From the NCBI GenBank assembly GCA_016169945.1, contig JADLSH010000279.1, positions 2,914,001-2,978,000 on the forward strand: a stretch of DNA of 64,000 nucleotides, given 5' to 3'. Every line of letters starts with the position of its first letter. Within the stretch, counting starts at the first letter, position 1. Under the pieces are notes generated by a model. It ran no database searches. It saw only the letters and a program-made list of their open reading frames with translations, and had not been told where the DNA came from. Below are positions 13,901 through 23,600 of this stretch, piece by piece. The stretch is from Trachythela sp. YZ-2020 (taxonomy: Eukaryota; Cnidaria; Anthozoa; Malacalcyonacea; Clavulariidae). The position numbers and the translations under genes were made by a program.

Positions 13901-16900
13901 TTATAAGTACTGTTTTCTATTTTTTCAGTTTCATCAAATGAAAATGACGACATTTCGTTCGCTGGCGAAGCTCCAGTTAGCTTAGTCTACGATGCGACGT
14001 CAGCCAATGGGAATGCAGCATTAGTTGGGTTTATTTCCGGTGTGGCGGCAGCGCGATGGACTCATAAGTCGGTGAGAAATTTTATATTAAGAAGAAACGA
14101 ATTGACCCATTTGGAGACGTAAAAACGCACAAGTTGTAACAAACCTGCAGCAGACTTGTACCGATGCCGTTCCAACAACTTGTTATCAAAATGTGTTCGC
14201 ACTGCTTGTTCCCAGCTTGTTGACATCTTGCTACAAGGTTGTCGACTCGACAGACTTGTTACAAGTTGTTCCAACAACTTGTTATCATCCTGAAATTCAA
14301 CAACTTGTTGACAAGTTGTGAGTGACAACCTTGTAGCAACTTGATAAAATGACAACATTGTTACAACTTGTTGACTGGCTTGCTATAAGTCTGTTGCGAA
14401 CACATCTTGTTAACAAGATGTGAGATTTTTACGCATGTAGGTGGCATCCAGTCACGATGTAGTGATGGGAATGTTCCATTGGTTTTTTATTGTTTTGAAA
14501 ATCCCACTGTTCTCCATGACATCCATTGTTTTGATATATTTGTGACGTTATGCAAAGGTCCTATTGGCAAAGGCGATTACTTGTTTACAAGTTGTTGAAT
14601 TGCAGATTTACAGGACGATAACAAGTTGTTAGAACAACTTGTAACAAGTCTGTTGAATCAACAACCTTGTATAGCAAGTTGCCAACAAGCCAATGCCAAC
14701 TTGTCAACAAGCTGGGAACAAGCAGTGCGAACACATCCTGATAACAAGTTGTTGAAACAGCATTGGTACAAGTCTGCTGCAAGTTTATTACAGCTTGCGC
14801 GTTTTTACGTGTATAATGGACGACACAGGGTTAGTCTAAATATAGTCAGTTAAGATCGATCCAGCTTTCCAAAAAAATTACTTTTGCAGGAGGAACAGCA
14901 AAAGAAAGGAGTTATCAAGTTTTTAAAGAAATTCTTCGGAAATGAGGTGGAAATTTATTTAGACTTTGCTATCAAGGTAAGTAAGTTGGAGGTGTTTGGA
15001 ATAGTTAGAATTATGCTGAAGATTACGTTTAGGGTTAAGGTTAAGATTATGTTTATGTTTAGATTTAGGTTCTGGTAAAAGGGTATAGATTCATGATTAG
15101 GTTTAGGATTAGGTGAAGAATAAGCTTGAGATTTTGACTAAAAAATGTGGGTAAAATAATGCACCCAAAGTGACTCAAACGTACTCAAATTTTTTGAGTA
15201 AAATAAATGCACCCACAGTCGTAAAGTGAGTCATTTGACTCAAATCCAAAATTTCTTTTTTGCAGTGTTGGATCAAATGTTTTAATTCATGCCAGTTTAT
15301 AGACCTACCAGAGGATGTTTAAAATATTTGTTTCAAACAACCCATATGCAGAAACACGTATAGCTAGAAACATCATGTCTAAGTATACCTATAGCTATTT
15401 ATAAAGGGTTTTCGGTGTGACCCCAATGCGTTCTATTTGCTATCTTTATATAGGATTGGTCTAAAGAAGCTTGGAATGGCGGGTGTCCCGTGAACTACAC
15501 AACACCAGGAACTTTGTATGTTTACGGAAACTGTTTAAAAGATCCTGTTGGAAGGTATCATTTTACATAATTATGTTCTGGGACAAACTATAATAGGGTG
15601 CCCTTATATATATTCCCTGGTTAGAAAGTAATCTATTTATTCTGAATAGCTTTATCAGTTCTTAAAGGATGTCCCAAAAAGGGTCATCATTTAATTATTG
15701 GTCGAATGTAACTTAACGAGATAAAGACGGGCGGGCACAAGACGCATCAGGCGTCTAGACGAACTATGTTCGATAGTTCATCTTGAGCGACGCACAACCG
15801 ACGATAGTTTGTCTAGACGTATAATGCGTCTTGTGCCCGTCTTTATACTGAAGATGCACAACAATGATAGCTTATTCGTCTGGTTATTCGTCGGCTATTC
15901 GACCCGTCTTTACACTTGACGAATAATATAGAAGACGCATAATGCGTCCAGACGAATAATTCGTCTCTAGTGTAAAAACGGCCATAATAAATCTTCTCAC
16001 ATGCGACTGAGGTGAAGTTACGTTATATCCAGAGGGCGCATCTACTAGGTGAAAGGCACGTGCACTAACCAACAATGCATGAGGAACGACTCTTAGGGCA
16101 TTTTTATATGGGGGCGAGTCACCCGGCAAGGCGAATATATAAATAGGAAAACAAAGGAGACATGCATGCTCTGTTGGCGAGTTCCGCGGGAAATGTTCCG
16201 CCTCTTTCTGCCGGGATCTCGCCATGGCGAGTTACCCTGTTGCATTGAACTATAAGTAAACTGGAACGCTAACGTTTATTAAGCCAGCTTAATTCAGTTT
16301 TTCTGAGGTTTGAGTTGAAATACTTAACGCCGAACATTGGGCTGTATATGAAATTGAAGCTATTAAAAAGTTCTATTTGATATAAAAACTTCAAGACTTT
16401 AGGTAAAAAGGAAATACTTAAAACTTTGAGGAAAATTTTGTCGTATTTTACAAAATTGCGGTTGTTTTTGTATTTTTTAAGTATTTCCATTTTGCCTAAA
16501 GTCTTGAAGTTTTTATATCAATAGAAGGCATCCAATAACTTCAATTTCATATAGCAATGTTCGGCGTTAAGTATTTCAACTCAAACCTCAGAAAAACTAG
16601 CTTGGCTTCAACGAATCATAGGACTTGATCATAGGAGTTAGCGTTCCAGTTTACTTAGAGTTCACTGCCCTGTTGTGTCATGTGAACAGTCACCCAGGAA
16701 AACTATGTGTTTCTATAACGGCCGGGGTCTCGCCGTTGCCGGGTAACTCGCCGTTGCCATGTAACTCGACTCCATAGAAACAGGCCCTTACTGGATCCCT
16801 ATAGCGGGCAGTTTAGAGTGGATATAGCTATCCAGTATATAAATATATAGTAAATTTTGTTTACCCCGACCGGTAGTAACTGAACAGATACAACTATCCA

Positions 16901-17226
16901 GTATAAGTGTATAGTTGGACAGCTTTTGGTATTTCTTATAAAATTCGGTAAACAAATGCATGCAACTATTTATTTGCAGGATTCATTGGGCAGGCACAGA
17001 AACAGCGACAGTCTGGTCAGGTTTCATGAACGGCGCTGTACAATCCGGTACACGAGCTGCTAATGAAGTACTAAAGAAACTTTATCCTAACTTTATCCCT
17101 ATCTATCAAGACAAAGTCCGGCCGCATCAAAGGATTTCTAATAAATCTAGAAATCATTTCTGGAAAATCAGTATTTTAAGTACAGTTGTTCTGGTTGCAA
17201 TATTTATAGGAATGGGATGGTTTTAA
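1916..17226 (+). CDS. monoamine oxidase-like flavin amine oxidase, 12 exons, 526 residues
   Basis: Exons: 1916-2033, 3302-3389, 10629-10803, 11145-11247, 11340-11497, 11985-12074, 12632-12725, 13669-13845, 13929-14071, 14890-14976, 15454-15554, 16980-17226. All have AG/GT borders and matching phases, and total 1,581 nt, close to the 520-527 residues of vertebrate MAO. Family knowledge: MAO oxidatively deaminates amines using FAD, at the mitochondrial outer membrane. Seen in the sequence: the N-terminal FAD-binding Rossmann motif GGGISG (from residue 13), DRVGGRT and WDLGGQWVG, the AIPP strand in exon 7, Lys302 aligned with the flavin lysine, Cys422 in NGGC aligned with the cysteine that holds FAD covalently, [12 protein letters not shown], and a hydrophobic tail anchor over the last ~22 residues. 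Oddities: the two aromatic-cage tyrosines appear as Pro423 and Phe460. Whether it acts on the same amines as vertebrate MAO is therefore uncertain. Intron 2 is 7.2 kb and full of repeats; the other introns also carry insertions. Confidence 0.95.
2221..2733. mobile_element. inverted-repeat element (outer), in MAO intron 2
   Basis: The left end CTGTTTATATGGAAGCAGGG and the right end CCCAGCTTCCATATAAG are inverted copies, and GGCTGGCCC/GGGCCAGCC lies just inside both. It has no coding capacity. A second hairpin element (2251-2402) is inserted near its left end. Related GGGCTGGC words recur at 3088 and 28540-28600. Confidence 0.6.
2251..2402. repeat. nested near-perfect hairpin MITE
   Basis: TAAGCCTGGTTTCCAT at the left is the reverse complement of ATGGAAACCAGGCTT at the right. 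The arms continue inward through GTAACCGTGTCGTAACTG and GTCTATCTCC. The centre holds two direct copies of a GGAGATAGGCTTGCAGTC unit. It sits inside the 2221-2733 element, so it inserted later. Confidence 0.75.
4432..4877. repeat. 446-bp block, second copy at 8357-8802
   Basis: The block from ATATTCAATTTATGC to the A9 run recurs at a constant offset of 3,925 bp, and I saw no difference on reading both. A 38-codon open frame beginning [13 protein letters not shown] lies in each copy but is a by-product of the duplication and shows no protein signature. Confidence 0.85.
5440..6480. repeat. satellite-like tandem array, period about 90-125 bp
   Basis: About ten diverged units, each with TATGATCCTATACATGAA, then ACTCTTGTCTGGTATAGTGC, then TATGAGTCTCATGTTT, then GCTATCTATCTCAACTTGAA. 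Unit lengths vary through small indels. It lies entirely in MAO intron 2 and has no coding capacity. Confidence 0.8.
7791..8356. repeat. 566-bp direct repeat, left copy (LTR-like)
   Basis: Begins TAATGGCAGGGAAG and ends AAACTTCATTAA. The same 566 bp occur at 8937-9502 in the same orientation, with a single mismatch noticed (CTCAATCC versus CTCAACCC). The interior repeats the word CCTCTAGA and the phrase GAGGTCCACCTGTTCC. The ends are not TG...CA, which is atypical for an LTR. The pair encloses a 580-bp interior without coding potential. Confidence 0.8.
8357..8936. mobile_element. interior of the direct-repeat element, mostly a copy of 4432-4877
   Basis: The first 446 bp duplicate 4432-4877. 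The remaining ~134 bp are AT-rich and unique. No gag, pol or primer-binding site is seen. With the flanking direct repeats it resembles a very small terminal-repeat element, or a segmental duplication in which one block was captured between two copies of another. Confidence 0.6.
8937..9502. repeat. 566-bp direct repeat, right copy (LTR-like)
   Basis: Near-identical partner of 7791-8356, at a constant offset of 1,146 bp. The bases just beyond its end read TAATGGCA, the same eight bases that open each copy. This may be a target duplication or the start of a further truncated unit. Confidence 0.8.
10010..10603. mobile_element. TTGTTGACAAG-rich MITE, copy 2, interrupted by an insert
   Basis: Starts near GCATGTAACAAACCTGCAG and ends GATATTTTTACGTGTGT, 26 bp upstream of MAO exon 3. 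Relative to the copy at 14108 it is broken after GGCTTGCTA by a ~244-bp sequence (10299-10542), after which AAGCCTGTTACGAGC continues the element. Confidence 0.75.
10299..10542. repeat. multi-hairpin GATATC/TTATCAC-rich insert
   Basis: Within 244 bp there are several separate inverted repeats: GGTGATATCAGTTTATC-type arms at about 10324-10400, GTGATAAC/TTTTATCAC at 10408-10427, AAAACGATATCGTCCCTAGG folding on ATATCGTTTTT at 10467-10499, and GGGTGATAA paired with TTATCACCC across 10443-10518. It has no coding capacity and no obvious terminal repeats. Confidence 0.7.
10814..11105 (+). repeat. (GGTGAT/GATGGT)n microsatellite in MAO intron 3
   Basis: Imperfect GGTGATGATGGT repeats begin 10 nt after the exon 3 donor (GTAAG at 10804) and run nearly to the exon 4 acceptor region. 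The open frame that runs from exon 3 into it is an artefact of the repeat. Confidence 0.9.
11525..11893. mobile_element. TTGTTGACAAG-rich MITE, copy 3
   Basis: Runs from GTAAAAATCTCGAACC to GCGTTTTTACGTGTGT in MAO intron 5. It starts 28 bp past the exon 5 end and carries the same word order as the other copies. A short GTCTGTTGAGTCAAC segment is tandemly duplicated within it. Confidence 0.8.
12240..12440. mobile_element. CGACTACGACT-type short element
   Basis: Contains CTCGTACTC, GACGACTACGACTTTTGCG and TCTTAGTCGTACTCGTAGTC, words that recur around 35104-35230, 39362-39475 and 40370-40470. It is probably one dispersed MITE family with diverged ends; the borders given are approximate. It is followed by three tandem copies of ACAACAGACATTA. 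Confidence 0.45.
12774..12957 (+). mobile_element. tRNA-headed SINE in MAO intron 7
   Basis: GGCTTCGGTGGCGCAGTCGT contains an A-box-like TGGCGCAGTCG, and GAGTTCGATTCCC near 12825 is a good B box, giving a Pol III promoter. Downstream, TTTTCTCCGGGCACTCCGG and TTTCCTCCCACAGGG form a conserved-looking body. It inserts 48 bp after MAO exon 7. A functional tRNA is ruled out by the absent cloverleaf 3' half. Confidence 0.7.
13120..13340. repeat. AACTCTCATGCAACTCTC repeat element
   Basis: Repeated AACTCTCATGCA and GATGAGAGTT words alternate with CTCGTTTGACCGG. Sequences of the same type occur at 26899-27058 and over 62780-64000. It lies in MAO intron 7 and is not coding despite an open frame crossing it. 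Confidence 0.6.
14108..14441. mobile_element. TTGTTGACAAG-rich MITE, copy 4 (inverted)
   Basis: Orientation is opposite to the 11525 copy: it opens TAAAAACGCACAAGTTGTAAC and closes GAGATTTTTACGCATGT. It begins 37 bp after MAO exon 9. A minisatellite scrap related to 20385-20690 follows it at about 14452-14530. Confidence 0.8.
14579..14818. mobile_element. TTGTTGACAAG-rich MITE, copy 5 (5'-truncated)
   Basis: Starts inside the family consensus at ACTTGTTTACAAGTTGTTG and ends at the usual GCGTTTTTACGTGTA, 72 bp before MAO exon 10. The left third of the family consensus is missing. Confidence 0.75.
15721..15985. mobile_element. two adjoining GACGAAT-type inverted-repeat elements, MAO intron 11
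   Basis: ATAAAGACGGGCGGGCACAA and its inverse at 15830-15847 bound the first (15721-15847), whose inner arms contain ACAAGACGCAT and GTCTAGACG. The second (about 15848-15985) repeats ATTCGTC and AGACGCATAATGCGTC. Neither codes for protein. Confidence 0.7.
16087..16790. mobile_element. GGCGAGTCACCC-ended element containing a 400-bp hairpin
   Basis: The left part (TTATATGGGGGCGAGTCACCC, GCCATGGCGAGTTACCC) and right part (CGCCGTTGCCGGGTAACTCG, GCCATGTAACTCGACTCC) are inverted relatives. The long hairpin at 16255-16655 sits between them and splits the element. Confidence 0.55.
16255..16655. mobile_element. long hairpin element, copy A
   Basis: AGTAAACTGGAACGCTAAC at the left pairs with GTTAGCGTTCCAGTTTACT at the right. 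The arms extend through TTTTTCTGAGGTTTGAGTTG, TTAACGCCGAACATTG and TAAAAACTTCAAGACTTTAG almost to the centre. A more diverged copy is at 17853-18197. It lies in MAO intron 11. Confidence 0.85.
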
Positions 17227-18523
17227 AGAATTTTTGCATACGACACACATTTATATCAAAATTTTAATTTTAATGAAATACATTAAGTTGTATATAGACA
17301 AGTTCGTGAGCTAACGCTGTTTACATCAAATGAATTGGATTTTTTCGATGTTAGGCAAAAAAGTGTATTCGCAGAGGAATTATGAGCATGAATCTCAGTT
17401 TACTTTGCCGATATTTATCTTGCTAAACATGCCCAGAAAGCAACAAAGAAATGAATGAAAATGTTAATATCCGAGGAGAGAAACGCGGAGCATTGGAGGG
17501 GGAAATCGCAGCAAAGATCACCAGAGTAAATTAGATTTTGTATCCAAATTTTTAAATGTAAGATAATTATTGTAATTTATTGTAAATTAATATAGTTTAA
17601 TATACATTTTGTATTTTTTTCGACAGTTTCCTATTTTTTAAGATTTTAATTTTTGTATGCTTTAAATAGTAAAACATATTATTTTAAAGTTTATTATTAT
17701 TTAAAGTATAGTATTAAAGTGTATTATTTTTTACTGAAAACTCAGTCAGTCAGTTAGGTCCCCTTTCCTTGAACACCCCCCCCCCCCCCTAAATCGATTG
17801 TACCATTAAGCGGTCTACCCATTAAGCATCGACAGGGATTGGTGGCGAGTTTCATCCATTGAACTATAATAGACTGGAACGCTAACGCAAAGGGAAGCCA
17901 TTTTTTTCCTTTGAGTTAAGCGAAATAACGCCGAACATTGGGCTGTATGGGCTGAATATAAAAAAAAGTTCTATTTGATCTACTAAGGAAATACTTAAAA
18001 CTTTGAGGAAAAATTTGTATTTTAAGTATTTCTATGCCTAAAGTCTTGAAGAATTTATATCAAATATAACTATAACTTTTCAATTTCATATACAGCCCAA
18101 TGTTCGGCAGTTATTTCAAAACTCAAAACTAGCTTCAATTATCGGTTTGGCGTTTTCAGTTAGCGTTGCAGTTTGTATATAGTTCAATGGTTTCATCCAA
18201 TTAAAGTACATGAACATGGTGCACGAAGTATGTTCATGAAGCACGTGCATCTGGAAGCATTTCGTTTTCGCTTTTATTTAAGAATTGAAGCTTCTAAGCA
18301 TTTATGTAATGTATATTTATATAGACCAGTTCGGAGTTTCCACTGCGCATCCAAATGACGCGTTCTGCGTCGGGGCAGCAGTTGAATCATAACATGCAGC
18401 TGAGACTGGAAGAATTATAATTTATAAAATAACTGAAGTAAATAGAACGCGCTGATTGGTCAATACCCATGCAGGATGAGAGAAGCATGCACGGGAAATT
18501 TTCCCGCGCCTGAAATTTTAAAA
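17227..18523. other. spacer downstream of the monoamine oxidase gene
   Basis: Contains AT-rich DNA, a C-run at about 17778, a 17330-17480 segment related to 32310-32440, and hairpin copy B (17853-18197). No exon is supported. Confidence 0.5.
17853..18197. mobile_element. long hairpin element, copy B
   Basis: CATTGAACTATA near the left end and TATAGTTCAATG near the right end are inverted copies. The interior shares CTGGAACGCTAACG, ACGCCGAACATTGGGCTGTAT and AAATACTTAAAACTTTGAGG with copy A at 16255-16655. Confidence 0.75.
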
Positions 18524-18724
18524 ATGTCGGGAGATAATAGTTCAACTTTTGACTTTGACAAAGAAAATAATGACGAAAAAAGTAAACAGAGGTTCGTCTT
18601 AAAGTCGGATAAACAAGTTGACGAGTTGGTGGATAGCGTACAAGCAGAAAGCACAAAGCATAAAACAGTATACGCTGTTGTTGACGTTTTTTGGGAGAAT
18701 TGCAATGTACATCAAATATATTAA
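18524..18724 (+). pseudogene. possible Crypton/QRICH1-like N-terminal fragment
   Basis: The frame from ATG 18524 reads MSGDNSSTFDFDKENN and continues with RFVLKSDKQVDELVDSVQAE and STKHKTVYAV, then loses similarity and stops at 18722-18724. An acidic start followed by a short helical segment ending in K-x-x-x-x-A-V-x-V-F resembles the N-terminal SAM-like region of tyrosine-recombinase-derived (Crypton/QRICH1/KIAA1958-like) proteins common in invertebrate genomes. That assignment is from memory of the pattern and is weak. No catalytic part is present nearby and no good donor site closes the exon, so it is either a relic or a first exon whose partners I cannot find. Confidence 0.35.
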
Positions 18725-20384
18725 TAAACCTTTTTTATATTTCTGTGTGGTTATTTTATAAAACAAATACCGCATTGATTTCCGTGCATGATTTTCTGTT
18801 TCTTACACTTGGGATGTTGCTCGACTTTCGTAAAGCTAAAAAAAACTCGCCTATCGGCTCGTTTTTTTTTACGCTTTTCGAAAGTCTCGCAACAACCCGC
18901 GTGTAAGAAACAGAGAATCATGCACGGAAATCAATACGGTATTCCTTTAATGCATATCGAAGTATTCAACTGTTCAATCCTCCAGCAATGTGATTTGAAT
19001 ATGAAAAAAGTTGCTTGAAGAACATTGACATTTTACACGGACGAACTTTCTCTACTTTTTTACACGTAGGACAAAATATCCTAGTATATAAAATGGCATT
19101 GGATGTGTGATTGAACAATTGAATACTTTGATATAGGCATATTTTATATCCTTCAATCTCAGCTGCATGTTATTATTCAACTGCAATTTTATCCAGACGC
19201 AAAACGATTGATGCAGTCATGTAGTCGTGCTTTTTAAAACTCCGAACTGGCTTATTAGTTATGTTTTACTTAAATTACTATATTTGTATTACAAAAATCA
19301 CTCAAATGTAATAGAAAACAAGACAGACAGTTTTAACAAAGTACATACGCGTAGCTATCATCGTGGAATCTCTGCTCTTGATAACGTCCTTCAAGTCACT
19401 AAAAAGAAACATTTTGTAATGCTTAAGGTGGCTCGATATAGTAATCACAAAAACCTTATTCAAGAATCGCGAAAACAAAACTTCATACTATATGTACAAA
19501 CCCGCGTGACCATTTGTGCGCGCGGGAGTATTAACGAAGAACTTCCAAAATGACCTGACGTGGGCAGTTGCTCGCGTCATGACGCGTGTTATATACTGTT
19601 TTCATGTCAATTGCTGACGTCATTAAAAAATTCCATTTTTGAAAAACAATGCGCTATATCTCATTATTTTGTCCGGTGACCTATGTTCAAGTTTTGCATG
19701 CTGTATTGCAGCGCGAAAATCTTTCATTATACCAAAAATAAAAAAATTCTGTAATGCCATAAAAAAAATTTATTGAAGAAAACGACATTTTTGCCTTTTT
19801 CAAAAGAATAGCATTACAGAAATTTTTTATATTTTGCTTATTGTTAGTCTGTCTTGCAAGTAAAATAATGCACGAAAAAAAATTGGGGGTAACCATGCTT
19901 CTTTTCCGACTACACGAGGCGATAGGCTATTTTGGAGTGAATTTCGTACGCGTATGTTGCCATAGCAACGAACTATGTGTTACTAAAACTAACATAATTT
20001 GAAAGTAGAAAGATCAAAATATATGAAAACCCCGATACCTGGTGATACGGAGTTTAAAAATTTCAAAGTGTTGGACACCTGAATTTTCGAAAACTGTATC
20101 GATCCACCTTAACAGGAATTGTAATCTTTTGCCCGTCACAAATATTGGCAATGTCGCCAGGTTGGACTCCGTCAAAACTTTGAAAAGCCGGAAAGGGCTA
20201 CAAAAACCAGAGTTCCTTAATTTTTGAAACATAAATTTTAAATTTCAAGCCCAGCACCTACAGATTGCAACCTGGCAAAGCTGGACGACTTTTCATATAC
20301 TATCCTGAAATGACGTCACAAGGGTTAAAGTTCGGATAAGAGTTAGGATAGGCCCTCGTTGTATAAGTTCCAAATATGTCAAAA
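18725..20384. other. repeat-rich spacer without supported genes
   Basis: A GATTTCCGTGCATGATTTTCTGT/inverse pair brackets 18775-18935. AT-rich DNA with scattered short open frames follows. Nothing here shows a protein signature or a phased exon series. Confidence 0.45.
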
Positions 20385-20686
20385 TAACGAGTGACTCCAT
20401 GGCATGGAGAACAGTGGGATTTTCAAAACAACGAAAAGACACTGGAACATTCCGATCACTGGATTGTGACTGGATGGCGTGGAGAATAGTGATAATTTCA
20501 AAACAATGAAAAGACAATGGAACATCCCTATCACTGGATCGTGACTGGATGGCGTGGAGAACAGTGAGAATTTCAAACAATGAAAAGACAATGGAACATT
20601 CCGATCACTGCATCGTGATGGCATGGAGAACAGTGATAATTTCAAAACAATGAAAAGACAATGGAACATCCCTATCACTCGTGGCA
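20385..20686. repeat. minisatellite, period about 73-75 bp, four units
   Basis: Units carry GGATGGCGTGGAGAACAGTG, TTTCAAAACAATGAAAAGAC and AATGGAACATTCCGATCACTG. Single related units occur at 22925-23015 and, inverted, at 14452-14530. The array ends directly against the stop codon of the eight-cysteine membrane-protein gene. Confidence 0.85.
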
Positions 20687-23600
20687 CTATTGTTTATTGA
20701 CGAATTCGTATAGATTCGACTGCATGCGCATCCAATGACATTTCCCCCATATAGGCATGTCTGGGGCCTCTGCCTGTTTGGGGACAATTAACATGCAAAA
20801 GTGTTAACGTTCAGACACTTACATTTGGAATGAGGTAGAAAAACATTCCGATCAATATTATGAAGAAACTTGCACTCAAAATACCTGAAAAAATAACAGT
20901 CAGTACATACAAACAAGCTAGATTTTCCACTTAGCATTTAGTCGCTGACTCGCTGTTACTGATGCCTGGCACGCAGATTAGTATACTCGCTATTGATTCT
21001 TTAACTTTGTTAACTTTTTTCAACTATATTTGCATATTTTGTATAAAGTCCTTTGAAATATACGGTATACTAAAAATATAGAAATAACTAAGATTACAAA
21101 CGAAATTAAAACTATTTAAAAGTCTGAACGTGGTCATTAGTAGAAGAAAATTTAACGCGTATATCTTCCCGCGCAAACAAATCTGTAGCAAACATGCAAT
21201 ATGCACGCCCCCTCCAAAATAGCACTCCCTCTTCTCCCCTCGATACCACAATCGTTGCAGAAATTGTTGGATCACCGCATGTTTTTTGTTGACATTTTTC
21301 ATTCATTTTTTCCCAATTTTTGGGAACCCCGTAATTGGAGTTTTTACTCTGTGCGAATTCCCTGCCTTGTAAATTAGTTTTCCTGGTTTTTTCTTGCTAA
21401 AATTCACCTAATGACATCATATCCGGTAACTTTGACAGTGAAAAAGTTGATCAATATGAAGATTTTTACTATAAAGATATATTGCATTTCTTCTCAGAAT
21501 GATACAAATATATTACAAATATATACAAAAATAATTTTTGGGGTTAGTATCATTTAAAAATTTTTCAGGTAGTTCAAACACAAACCACGAAAGCTTATCT
21601 GCCAAATATAGCATGGTTGCACCGGTTGCCCTCAGAGTTAACCTGTTTGAGTTTGGTCTGTTTCGACTACAGAATTGCCTGCGAAGGAAGCTATCGTTAC
21701 TGAGTACAGCACCACAGCATATCAGTAGCTTACCAGCCCGACATTTGCAAACTTTAGTGACATCATCACAGGAAATATCCGTGTATATTAGTTGGTCACA
21801 ATTTTTTAACTTGACAGTCAAATTTGTTTTTCCCATTCCTTCACAGCATTTGTCACGGTTTGTGCAAGACCATTCCTCAGCCGCCAGCACAGAGGGAGAA
21901 GTCGGGAAAGGATCTGTCAAATAGGAATAGCAACTCATTTCAGGGCTTAAAATGAGAAATATTTTAGGTTTCCCACTGTACAGATAACACTAATCTTTAG
22001 CAAAAACAGTTTAGAATTGATAGACTACTATCCAATATAAATAAAATAGGATTAGTTTAGATTTCCTTCTGCAGTAATAACACTGAACCTCTAGGAAAAA
22101 CAGTTTACAATTGATAGAGTTATGCAATAATAGCCAATATGAATACAGTTAGTTTTGTGTTTCCTCCGGTATAGTATAACACTGGATCAATAAGGGATTG
22201 CTCTTCCTAGACATCTGCAGTAGGCTTTTGGTAAACAGTTTAAGCCAGATAATGCTATCCAGTATAAAGTTAGTTTAGTGCGGTAACACGAGGATTAATA
22301 AGGATTACCCCTCACTGGAAAACTAGGGAGAACAGTTTAGAACTGATAGAGCCATACAGTAGCTATCAGTATAAAAAGGCGTCCATGTATATTCACATAT
22401 TGCAATTAAAGAAGTCGATTTGTAGCAAGTCTGTTAAAAGTTAAAATACAGGACAAAACACATACCTTTGCGTGGGTCAAAATCGGTTAAATTGACACTG
22501 GCGAATGGAGCTCTGATCACTCTGCACGACGCTAAAAAGAAGATATGCCCCTACTTTCAAAATTCGCACACTTCGAACGTCAAATATAAAACACGTATTC
22601 GAACAAGTAATAGTTAAACCTTGTTCACACGAGTGAGATAAGCACAAGCATAGAGAAAGACAAAAGGTAAAACAAAGAGATGCAATGAAGTGTGCAACAT
22701 AAACGTAGTCGACATAGGCACAAGCCTCTATTGCTCTAAGCATAAGCTAAGCCAGAACAAAAGATATTTCAAAAGAAAATTCTTCCTGCTTTGTCTTTGT
22801 AAGCCCTAGAGGGAAAGTTTTACTTTGTATTTCTGCTTCTGCTTATCTCACTCGACTTAATAATGATGCATTCTGAGTCGAGAAAATAGACTATTAGCAT
22901 ATCGTTAGAAATATGTCAAAACAGTAAGTGACTGGATGGCATGGAGAACAGTGGAATTTTCAAAACAATGAAAAGACAATGGAACATTCCGATCACTGGA
23001 TCGTGACTGGATGGCATTATTGTTATGCTAATAGTCTAGAACCTGTAAATGAGTTTGTATGCATTTCATTTAGGACAGATAACCTCAACTGTTTTAGGGT
23101 AAAATGACCATGACGAACAACAGGATTGGAAAAAAATATTTCTTTCTGGGACCAATGTGATCAGACAAAAACATTTCTGTCAATATTCGGGCAGTTCGCT
23201 AACTTGCAAAGAACGAAAAGCTTAGCCAAATGTGTCCACCATTTCCCTCCAACTCCTGATCTCACAACTACACTGCAAATCAGCAAATATATCTAGATCT
23301 GTGTGTCTAAAATATATGTTATTATGGTCATCTGCTTCTAGAGTCTACACTCTAATATCAAATACTAGAAAATTTCGAATATATATGTATGAGTGTGTTT
23401 ATTGTACGAAATGGCAGAGTGTTCGATATCCAATAATGGACCCTTTAGGTGACCCTTAAGGCGGGTTTCCAGTCCTCGCACGAAGCTCCTCGCAGCTCGC
23501 TGCGAGTACTCGCAGACGTTCTGCGAGTGTTTTGCCGCTAGCGGGAAATAGTTCAAAATTTTGAACTATTTTTAACTCGCAATAATAAACCAATCATAAA

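Noticed and set aside
21513..21938. A free-standing 141-residue cysteine-rich protein
   Set aside because: Its middle part is exon 6 (21734-21913) of the eight-cysteine gene. The acceptor and donor in phase 1 join it to the neighbouring exons, and the rest is intron.
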